From contig CAZNDI010000057.1 in assembly GCA_964571805.1 (NCBI GenBank), positions 1-7,805 on the forward strand: a stretch of 7,805 nucleotides of DNA, in the 5' to 3' direction. The DNA comes from JAUHWS01 sp964571805. GTDB lineage: Bacteria > Patescibacteriota > Gracilibacteria > UM-FILTER-43-11. This document shows positions 1 to 4,858 of this stretch, piece by piece (the first letter of the stretch is position 1; each line of letters starts with the position of its first letter). The notes below the pieces were generated by a model, which ran no database searches, was not told where the DNA came from, and worked only from the letters and a program-made list of their open reading frames with translations. The translations under genes were made by a program, and so were the position numbers.

Positions 1-1224
1 CAGTATGTTGCCGTCTTCATCAATAACGAAGCCTCTAAACTTAGAGAGGTTAATGTTAGACTGGGCTTACAGTTGGGAACCAACAAAGATGCCATCACGA
101 AAGAAATAGATCAAAGTAAGCCTATAGATACGCCTCTCCTTGAAATTGACCAGGAAAATTGGGCCAACCAATATAGTGTAAAAAAGGCGAATGGAGCTCT
201 TTTTGAGACGGAGTGGCAAATTCCCAATAAAAATGCTCTAGAGGCCGCTGGGGAGGACCTCAGTACGACTGAAAAAGTTGCAAGCCCCACCGCAGAGGTG
301 ACTTACATCACGGGTCCTAATAATGGAAAGGATTGGAAAACTTCCCATGAGCCTCTCACCATTTCAGGAAAAGCTCCAGCTGGCAGTCAAGCCATCTGGA
401 TTGGTGATTATAAATTGCTAAAGTTTAAACCGGGTGATACGGCCTGGGACTATGTGGCTGCAAAAAAATTCGACAGCCTGATCAATGGAAAAAATGTTTA
501 CGAAGTTTTTAGTGAAGACGCCCAAGGCAAAAAGACTTTAATCGATGCCATCACCATTCTTTTTGAAGGAGAAGAAAGCGTGGCTGACAGTAAGGATGTT
601 GAAAGAGTGGAAAAAGAAAATACTGAAGCTCTTGATTTGCCCACACGGGAGAATAAAAAAGGTGAAACATTGACGCTGAGATTGGTCACGAGTCAAAGTC
701 CTCCCGCGTACGCTCAGGTGGCAAAAATGCTCCAGACACAGTGGAAAAAAATTGGGGTTGAGGTTCAAATTGAGGTCTTGGCTAGCCCCGCTTTTGAAGA
801 AAGATTAGCGAAACGAGATTATGACTTGTTGCTTTTTGGTCAAAACTTAGGATATAATCTCGACGCTTACCCTTATTGGCATAGTTCTCAGGCCAAAGAG
901 AAGGGTTTGAATCTCTCTCAGTTTAGGGACTTTGTGGTCGATTCCTTGCTTGAAAAAGCCCGTTTAGACGATGACAAGGCGAGGCAAGAAACTCTTAAGG
1001 AGGTTCAAGATATCATTGGTCAGGAAGTGCCCGCCATCTTTCTTTACAGTCCCATTTACTACACTGCCCTTTCAGAAGAGATCAAATATCCTGAGTTTAA
1101 GCATTTAGCGACCACTAGTGATCGTCTTGCGACCATTCACGATTGGTATGCGGACGCAAATAGAAGTTTTAAGGAGGGGGTTAATTTTTTTACATTTTTC
1201 ACTTGGGCTGCCAAGCAACTCTAG
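1..1224 (+). CDS. ABC transporter solute-binding protein (oligopeptide type, SBP_bac_5-like), C-terminal part with inserted Ig-like domain; 5' end outside window
   Basis: The frame is open to the left edge, so 407 C-terminal residues are visible; the TTG at 73 is internal, not a start. Residues 1-25 (YVAVFINN, then VNVRLGLQL) match the segment of DppA/OppA-type binding proteins where the two lobes meet. Residues 220-395 match the C-terminal part: a QVAKMLQTQWKKIGVEVQIE-like stretch, the RDYDLLLFG segment, and PAIFLYSP near the end. The family captures peptides or similar ligands outside the membrane for an ABC importer. Residues about 95-190 are not part of that fold. They read as a beta-rich Ig-like domain (motifs PLTISGKAPAG, IWIGDYKLLKF, NVYEVFSEDAQGK), inserted where a normal family member passes from the GW-type helix end to its next strand. 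The family ending HDWYADANRSFK is followed by an unusual 16-residue hydrophobic tail. The signal peptide lies outside the window. The stop is TAG, 51 bp before rplI. Family assignment is confident; the ligand is unknown. Confidence 0.88.
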   Translation, partial: QYVAVFINNEASKLREVNVRLGLQLGTNKDAITKEIDQSKPIDTPLLEIDQENWANQYSVKKANGALFETEWQIPNKNALEAAGEDLSTTEKVASPTAEVTYITGPNNGKDWKTSHEPLTISGKAPAGSQAIWIGDYKLLKFKPGDTAWDYVAAKKFDSLINGKNVYEVFSEDAQGKKTLIDAITILFEGEESVADSKDVERVEKENTEALDLPTRENKKGETLTLRLVTSQSPPAYAQVAKMLQTQWKKIGVEVQIEVLASPAFEERLAKRDYDLLLFGQNLGYNLDAYPYWHSSQAKEKGLNLSQFRDFVVDSLLEKARLDDDKARQETLKEVQDIIGQEVPAIFLYSPIYYTALSEEIKYPEFKHLATTSDRLATIHDWYADANRSFKEGVNFFTFFTWAAKQL

Positions 1225-1275
1225 TGCTAGAGCTCACGAAAACCACAAAACTATTTCTTAATATTAATCAAAGCA

Positions 1276-1728
1276 ATGAAAGTCATTCTTAAAAAAAGAG
1301 TTCCGAATTTGGGTCATGAATGGGACGTAGTCACTGTTAAAAAGGGTTATGCTCGAAATTTTTTGCTTCCTCAAGCTCTTGCCAGCATTGTTACTCCTAC
1401 CTCTCTTAAGACTGCTGAAAAGCAGATGGTAGAACGAGTTAGAAAAGCTGATGAGGTGAAAGCTAAGGCCCAGGAAATGATGAAAAAATTGGCTGAAGTT
1501 TCCCTTACCTTCAAAATGAAAGCCAAGGGGAAAAAGCTCTATGGTTCCATTACTGAAAAAGACATTGCCGAAGCCATTCTAAAAGAGGCTAAAATTGAGA
1601 TCAACAAGGAAATGGTGCACATGACTGAGCACCTTAAAGCGGTGGGTGACCATAAAGTAAAAATCCATTTAGCTGAAGGTGTAGAGGCTACTGTTGGAGT
1701 GAAGGTCGAGGCTGAAGAAAAAGAATAG
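1276..1728 (+). CDS. rplI: Large ribosomal subunit protein bL9
   Basis: This 150-residue protein has the usual bL9 length and architecture. The N-terminal rRNA-binding domain starts MKVILKKRVPNLGHEWDVV and contains the family signature VKKGYARNFLLPQALA (about residues 21-36). A charged alpha-helical linker follows (about 45-75), then the C-terminal domain (about 78-150). bL9 binds 23S rRNA near the base of the L1 stalk and helps maintain reading frame. The ATG is the only sensible start because the signature begins at residue 1. No Shine-Dalgarno sequence lies upstream; the 20 bases before the ATG are AT-rich, with a TAATAT at 1259-1264 that could be a -10 box for a very short leader. The gene ends in TAG, and an intrinsic terminator follows at 1758-1792. 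Some CPR lineages lack bL9, so its presence constrains which lineage this is. Confidence 0.97.
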   Translation: MKVILKKRVPNLGHEWDVVTVKKGYARNFLLPQALASIVTPTSLKTAEKQMVERVRKADEVKAKAQEMMKKLAEVSLTFKMKAKGKKLYGSITEKDIAEAILKEAKIEINKEMVHMTEHLKAVGDHKVKIHLAEGVEATVGVKVEAEEKE

Positions 1729-1757
1729 GTTTGCCTCAAAATGTAGAATTTACGATT

Positions 1758-1792
1758 AAGGATTCAATCTGTTTTACTTTGAATCCTTTTTT
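1758..1792 (+). terminator. Intrinsic terminator of rplI
   Basis: A perfect 10-bp stem, AAGGATTCAA (1758-1767) pairing with TTGAATCCTT (1779-1788), encloses an 11-nt loop and runs into six T residues (1787-1792). It begins 30 bp after the rplI stop codon, as expected for a rho-independent terminator. It separates rplI from the repeat array downstream. Confidence 0.9.
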
Positions 1793-1843
1793 GTTAAACT
1801 CTTTTAAGATAATGCTAAAGTAAGAATGAATATCAGTTGCCTA

Positions 1844-1972
1844 GCAAGTGACAAAGAAAGTAGTTTCCAAAAAATTGTCGAAAGGAGCCAAAGTTTAGCC
1901 GCAGGCAAAACAAGGTAACTGAAGAAATTTTGACGGAGTGAAAACGCTTGCGAATCCGCCTCAGGCGGAGCA
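1844..1972 (+). repeat. Structured tandem repeat unit A (most diverged copy)
   Basis: This is the first of three head-to-tail units between rplI and tRNA-Ile2. It is recognised by blocks shared with units B and C: a GCAAGTGACAAAGAAAG-like start, AAAATTGTCG (1871-1880), GAAGAAATTTT (1921-1931) and ACGCTTGCGAA (1944-1954). Domain I: AAAATT (1871-1876) can pair with AATTTT (1926-1931). Its tip is GTTT (1893-1896) with AAAC (1908-1911), one A.A mismatch, then GCC (1898-1900) with GGC (1904-1906) closing a GCA triloop. Domain II: CGCTTGC (1945-1951) pairs perfectly with GCAAGCG (1973-1979, running into unit B), then a 3x3 loop GAA/GCA, then TCCGCC (1955-1960) with GGCGGA (1964-1969) around TCA. 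The inner hairpin differs from B and C in sequence but sits in the same place. No coding potential was found. Function unknown. Confidence 0.7.
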
Positions 1973-2114
1973 GCAAGCGACTCAAAGAAAGGGGTCCCCG
2001 AAAATTGTCGGAACTCAGCGAAACGCAGTGAAGCTGAGTGTAGAAATTTTTGGGGAGAAGGAGACGCTTGCGAAAGTCGGAGACAATGGCGATCAGCCAT
2101 TGACGTAGACTGCA
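1973..2114 (+). repeat. Structured tandem repeat unit B
   Basis: This is a 142-bp unit, nearly identical to unit C over its 3' half (2042-2118 versus 2183-2259, one difference in 77 positions). Domain I: CCCCGAAAATT (1996-2006) pairs with AATTTTTGGGG (2045-2055) including one G.T. Above an internal loop, ACTCAGC (2013-2019) pairs with GCTGAGT (2033-2039), then a 3x3 loop GAA/GAA, then AC (2023-2024) with GT (2028-2029) closing a GCA triloop. Domain II: TTGC (2068-2071) with GCAA (2115-2118); loop GAA/GCA; AGTC (2075-2078) with GACT (2108-2111); a symmetric 5x5 loop that can form G.A, G.T, A.G and G-C contacts; then CAATGGC (2084-2090) with GCCATTG (2096-2102) around GATCA. The nested symmetric loops are far too ordered for chance. 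The arms are read from the sequence; that they fold in the cell is inference. Confidence 0.8.
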
Positions 2115-2255
2115 GCAATGTGACTCAAAGAAAGGGGTCCTCGAAAATTGTCGGAACGAACGAAACGAAGTGGAGTAAGTGAAGAAATTTTTGGGGAGAA
2201 GGAGACGCTTGCGAAAGTCGGAGACAATGGCGATCAGCCATTGATGTAGACTGCA
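2115..2255 (+). repeat. Structured tandem repeat unit C, adjacent to tRNA-Ile2
   Basis: This 141-bp unit follows B directly, and its paired region ends 12 nt before the tRNA. Domain I base: CCTCGAAAATT (2139-2149) pairs with AATTTTTGGGG (2186-2196), with T.G replacing a C-G pair of unit B. Its upper part differs completely from B but still folds by the same rule: three AC/GT pairs (2156-2157 with 2179-2180; 2160-2161 with 2175-2176; 2165-2166 with 2170-2171), separated by GA/AA and GAA/GGA loops and capped by a GAA triloop. Domain II copies that of B: TTGC 2209-2212 with GCAA 2256-2259, AGTC 2216-2219 with GACT 2249-2252, CAATGGC 2225-2231 with GCCATTG 2237-2243, loop GATCA. The only change in that half, C to T at 2245, turns a possible G-C contact into G.T. 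Confidence 0.8.
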
Positions 2256-2270
2256 GCAAAGCGGCGACGC

Positions 2271-2346
2271 GGGCCTGTAGCTCAGTGGTTAGAGCAGTCG
2301 GCTCATAACCGATTGGTCGTTGGTTCAATTCCAACCAGGCCCACCA
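2271..2346 (+). tRNA. tRNA with anticodon CAT, most likely tRNA-Ile2 (lysidine type)
   Basis: A full 76-nt cloverleaf with encoded CCA (2344-2346). The acceptor stem is GGGCCTG (2271-2277) with CAGGCCC (2336-2342); the D arm uses GCTC/GAGC; the anticodon stem GTCGG/CCGAT carries loop CTCATAA with CAT at 2304-2306; the T arm is GTTGG/CCAAC with loop TTCAATT. G1 is paired and the GGG/CCC anticodon-stem run is absent, so it is not the initiator. The D arm and variable region (AGCTCAGTGGTTAGAGCAG, then TTGGTCG) closely match what I recall of the E. coli tRNA-Ile2 sequence rather than elongator tRNA-Met. It would then read AUA after TilS converts C34 to lysidine. Elongator Met remains possible. 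It lies 15 nt after repeat unit C, with no obvious promoter of its own. Confidence 0.9.
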
Positions 2347-2354
2347 CTAAAAAA

Positions 2355-2383
2355 TTGCATTTGACGCTTTTTTAAGGTAGAAT
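2355..2383 (+). promoter_or_regulatory. Probable sigma70-type promoter of the STAS gene
   Basis: TTGCAT (2355-2360), a 17-bp spacer and TAGAAT (2378-2383) fit the bacterial -35/-10 pattern, with predicted transcription start near 2390, about 22 nt before the STAS ATG. The layout is the same as the tRNA-Phe promoter at 6469-6497 (TTGCCT, 17 bp, TAGAAT), which adds support. Confidence 0.6.
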
Positions 2384-2411
2384 GGAAGAAGAAAAATAAT
2401 TTAAAAATATC

Positions 2412-2765
2412 ATGTCAAACGATTTTTTGGTGGAAACAAAAGACACGGCTAATCCTCAGACTAAAGTGGTTCATTTGTCAGGTGACCTGGACGAGATGAA
2501 TATTGAAATTCTGCAAAAAACTGTGGATCCTTTTCTCGAAGATTTAGGTCTAAAAACTCTCATTTTTGATTTTTCAGGCCTAAGATTCATCAATAGTAAA
2601 GGCATAGGCTACCTTGTTTCTGTCCATACCCACTTGAGCAAGGACGCCAGAGTGCTCATGATCATCTCTGCCAGTGAAGCGGTGATGGATGTGATTAGTT
2701 TGGTGGGTTTGACCAGCATCATCCCCTACTTTGAAACCTTAGACGAAGCCCTGATGAATGCCTAG
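2412..2765 (+). CDS. STAS-domain protein (anti-sigma-factor-antagonist-like)
   Basis: This 117-residue protein is one complete STAS domain, the fold of SpoIIAA/RsbV anti-anti-sigma factors. A beta start (KVVHLSGDLDEMN, about 18-30) leads to a helix and then the core strand and phosphorylation loop TLIFDFSGLRFINSKGIGYL (49-68). In classical members this loop reads D-S-[ST]-G and the serine is phosphorylated by a partner kinase/anti-sigma factor. Here it is N61-S62-K63-G64: the serine is kept, the aspartate is asparagine and the next residue is lysine. The C-terminal half (VLMIISASEAVMDVISLVGL, then a final helix) fits the fold. No kinase, phosphatase or sigma-factor gene lies nearby, so the partner is unknown. 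No Shine-Dalgarno sequence precedes the ATG. The gene is convergent with the next one, with only 8 bp between stop codons. Fold certain; regulatory role inferred. Confidence 0.9.
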   Translation: MSNDFLVETKDTANPQTKVVHLSGDLDEMNIEILQKTVDPFLEDLGLKTLIFDFSGLRFINSKGIGYLVSVHTHLSKDARVLMIISASEAVMDVISLVGLTSIIPYFETLDEALMNA

Positions 2766-2773
2766 TGGACAGA

Positions 2774-3724
2774 TTATCTGAAGGATTGTTGCCATCCTTC
2801 ATAGTATTCCTTCCGCTTGTCGTGATTGTGAAATTTGAGCATGTCGTCTGTGACCACAACACAAGAATTACTTCCTAGACGCTCTTTGTTCTTGAGTGTT
2901 TTCCGCTTGAAGGTCTTTTTGAGGACCCATTCGAAAAAGTTGCCCATCCAACCACTAAAAATCCACTCTGCAAAACGCTTGGTTTTTCGCTCATTGTAAA
3001 GATACATGTGGCGTTTTCGATCGTCGGAGAAGGCTAAGCCATAGGTTTTAAGCCAGGCTTCATTCTTTTCTTTAAAGGCTTCATAAGTTTTTTCACCATA
3101 GACAGGGGTCAAATTTTTAACCCAATAAGCCAAATAAGGGTCCTCAGGTTTGAGTTCTAGTTCTGACATATCCAGTTTATTTTCTGTCACAAAGAAGCTG
3201 AGGCAAAATCGGCCAGCCACTTTGTCTCCGTAGCGTCTGACGCCATAAAATTGGAGAATCAAGGTGATGGCCAAACGGGCGAGCCACATCCGCCCTGGCT
3301 TCACCACAATAAAAAGGTCGATGTCCGATTGCTCATTGGGATTGTCGTGGGCTAGATTGTTGCAGACGCCAATCATCTTCACAAAAGGGACGGCCCTCAT
3401 GTATTGGCCATATAGTTTGACTCGATTCCAGAATTTTTCAGCAATGAATTTGCGAGTCTTACGGATTTCAATGGTATTCTCTCGGCCTGGTAGAATATAA
3501 AACTCCTTGAGAAAGCTAAGCTTTCCCTCGTCCACCAAATAATCTAGAGTGCCGCGTAACTCTTTGATGTGAAGGGGGGAGAAATATTTGTACAAATAGT
3601 CTTTTATCTCTTCGAGGGTCAGAGGGAAATCAAAGAGATCATAAAACTTAATGGTTTTCAAAATCGCTTCCACGAGTTCGGGTTTGATTTGCGACTCTCT
3701 TTTGTCTTCAGTATTTTCTTCCAT
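2774..3724 (-). CDS. Winged-helix / nucleotidyltransferase-like protein of unknown function
   Basis: This is a 316-residue protein. Residues about 18-90 look like a winged-helix domain (KFYDLFDFPLTLEEI, then LDYLVDEGKLSFL and FYILPGR). Residues about 112-180 resemble a small nucleotidyltransferase fold (NTP_transf_2 type), with S-D-I-D at 133-136 giving two acidic residues, D134 and D136, that normally bind metal. The upstream glycine-serine of that motif is missing: the sequence is CNNLAHDNPNEQ where I would expect GSLA. No convincing third acid is seen in the FCLSFFV strand. The C-terminal region has a hydrophobic segment (about 250-270) and a conserved-looking DDMLKFHNHDKR motif (293-304) before the end. 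I recognise this as a widespread uncharacterised type, common in CPR genomes; substrate and role are unknown. It is transcribed away from trpS and towards the STAS gene. No Shine-Dalgarno sequence is visible. Confidence 0.8.
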   Translation of the reverse strand: MEENTEDKRESQIKPELVEAILKTIKFYDLFDFPLTLEEIKDYLYKYFSPLHIKELRGTLDYLVDEGKLSFLKEFYILPGRENTIEIRKTRKFIAEKFWNRVKLYGQYMRAVPFVKMIGVCNNLAHDNPNEQSDIDLFIVVKPGRMWLARLAITLILQFYGVRRYGDKVAGRFCLSFFVTENKLDMSELELKPEDPYLAYWVKNLTPVYGEKTYEAFKEKNEAWLKTYGLAFSDDRKRHMYLYNERKTKRFAEWIFSGWMGNFFEWVLKKTFKRKTLKNKERLGSNSCVVVTDDMLKFHNHDKRKEYYEGWQQSFR

Positions 3725-3730
3725 ACATTT

Positions 3731-3761
3731 AGCTTATGAAGCATGCGGAGCTTGCTAAGCT
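3731..3761. repeat. Imperfect inverted repeat in the divergent intergenic region
   Basis: AGCTTA (3731-3736) pairs with TAAGCT (3756-3761); after a 2x2 mismatch, AAGC (3739-3742) pairs with GCTT (3750-3753) around 7 nt. It lies 7-37 bp upstream of the minus-strand start at 3724, inside the 129-bp gap between divergent genes. It could be an operator or a 5' UTR hairpin of the minus-strand gene. I see no factor to assign to it. Confidence 0.45.
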
Positions 3762-3802
3762 TATTTTATTAAGCCCTGTAAGTTTACCATTCAGAAATTC
3801 GT

Positions 3803-3832
3803 TTGACCATACCGCGCCGACTTTGATATTCT
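3803..3832 (+). promoter_or_regulatory. Possible promoter of trpS-pyrG
   Basis: TTGACC (3803-3808), 18 bp, TATTCT (3827-3832) is the best -35/-10 pair upstream of trpS and would give a leader of about 15 nt. A second -10-like TATAGA (3841-3846) ends only 7 nt before the ATG and would give an almost leaderless mRNA. The choice between them cannot be made from sequence alone. Confidence 0.4.
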
Positions 3833-3853
3833 TGATACATTATAGACATATCA

Positions 3854-4846
3854 ATGAAAAAAAGAGTTCTCTCTGGAATCCAGCCTTCCGGTAAACTCCA
3901 TCTTGGAAATTACTTTGGAATGATCAAAAGGATGGTCGAGTACCAGGATTCCACTGACCTTTTTTGTTTTGTGGCGAATTTGCATTCGATGACAACGATG
4001 ATTGAGAATCGTTCTCTTAGAGATTTGACTGAAGATGCCGTATTGGATCTTTTAGCTCTGGGAATTGATTACAAGAAGTGTCATTTTTGGCTGCAATCTG
4101 ACGTTCCTGAAGTTACAGAACTAGCCTGGATTCTTTCTTGTATGACACCGATGGGTTTGATGGAAAGGGCTCACAGCTATAAGGACAAAATCGCGAAAGG
4201 CATTGCTCCGACCCTGGGACTTTTGAATTACCCTAATCTGATGACGGCTGACATTCTTATGTATCAGACAGAGCTTGTACCCGTAGGGAAAGATCAAAAG
4301 CAACATCTGGAAATGGCGCGAGACATGGCCATCAAATTTAATCACCATTTTGTTAAAACCTTCACCGTTCCCGAGCCTGATATTTTAGAGGCTGTAGCCC
4401 TGATTCCCGGGACCGATGGTCAGAAAATGAGTAAATCCTACAACAACACGATTCCGATTTTTGGGACAGACGCGGAAATTAAAAAAGCGGTCATGGGTAT
4501 TGTGACTGATTCCAGAGGAGTGGATGAGCCAAAGGACCCTGAGACTTGTAATGTCTTTGCTCTTTATAAGTTATTTGCTTCACCGGAAGAACAAATGGAG
4601 ATGGCTGAGAAATATCGAAAGGGAGGGGTAGGCTATGGTGATGTCAAAAAATTACTCCTTGAAAAGATTCAAAACTATTTCAAGCCTTTCCAAGATAAGA
4701 GAAGGCAATTAAAAGAAGATAGGGGGGGTTTGAGAATAATTTTAAATGAGGGTGCAGAAAAAGTAAGCAAAATAGCCTTAAACACACTCGAACGCGTTCG
4801 ATCTGCGACAGGCATAGTTAATAATAGAAATCTTTTTAAGGTATAA
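3854..4846 (+). CDS. trpS: Tryptophanyl-tRNA synthetase
   Basis: This class I aminoacyl-tRNA synthetase of 330 residues has normal family length. It attaches tryptophan to tRNA-Trp in the cytoplasm using ATP. The N-terminal strand and HIGH-type motif read LSGIQPSGKLHLGNYFG (6-22), with HLGN at 16-19. The tryptophan/dimer region contains YPNLMTADILMYQTELVPVG (126-145), where the aspartate of TADILMY (D133) is the residue that contacts the substrate amino group in the family, followed by KDQKQHLEMARD. The second ATP signature is KMSKS at 191-195. The C-terminal helices (about 225-330) bind the anticodon. The start is fixed by the family beginning a few residues before SGIQPSG. No Shine-Dalgarno sequence and no T-box or trp leader is visible in the short upstream region. 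pyrG follows 12 bp after the TAA, so co-transcription is likely. Confidence 0.97.
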   Translation: MKKRVLSGIQPSGKLHLGNYFGMIKRMVEYQDSTDLFCFVANLHSMTTMIENRSLRDLTEDAVLDLLALGIDYKKCHFWLQSDVPEVTELAWILSCMTPMGLMERAHSYKDKIAKGIAPTLGLLNYPNLMTADILMYQTELVPVGKDQKQHLEMARDMAIKFNHHFVKTFTVPEPDILEAVALIPGTDGQKMSKSYNNTIPIFGTDAEIKKAVMGIVTDSRGVDEPKDPETCNVFALYKLFASPEEQMEMAEKYRKGGVGYGDVKKLLLEKIQNYFKPFQDKRRQLKEDRGGLRIILNEGAEKVSKIALNTLERVRSATGIVNNRNLFKV

Positions 4847-4847
4847 T
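4842..4847 (+). promoter_or_regulatory. Consensus -10 box overlapping the trpS stop, possible internal pyrG promoter
   Basis: TATAAT occurs exactly at the trpS stop codon, 11 nt before the pyrG ATG. If used, it would start transcription about 5 nt before that ATG, giving a nearly leaderless pyrG mRNA. The -35 region is poor (TTAATA at 4818-4823, 18-bp spacing). The sequence is AT-rich, so this may be chance. Confidence 0.3.
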
Positions 4848-4858
4848 AAAAAATATTT

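Noticed and set aside
498..768. Minus-strand open frames inside the solute-binding protein gene, and similar frames opposite trpS and pyrG
   Set aside because: They are shadows of strongly conserved coding sequence in another frame and have no domain of their own.
1219..1232. Terminator at the end of the solute-binding protein gene
   Set aside because: Only a 5-bp stem (CTCTA/TAGAG) overlapping the stop codon, with no T-tract.
1844..2255. CRISPR array
   Set aside because: Units are contiguous, about 140 bp, with internal hairpins and no regular short repeats separated by unique spacers; no cas genes are nearby.
1804..2334. Two minus-strand open frames (1804-2118 and 2125-2334) over the repeats and tRNA, sharing a peptide
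   Set aside because: The shared peptide is only the translation of the tandem repeats, and the second frame starts inside antisense tRNA. There is no recognisable domain, and the structure-preserving changes ignore codons.
2271..2346. Initiator tRNA-fMet
   Set aside because: Position 1 pairs with 72 (G-C), and the anticodon stem lacks the GGG/CCC run of initiators.
3725..3853. T-box or trp attenuator ahead of trpS
   Set aside because: The leader is at most a few dozen bases, with no T-box sequence, no Trp-rich leader peptide and no terminator hairpin.
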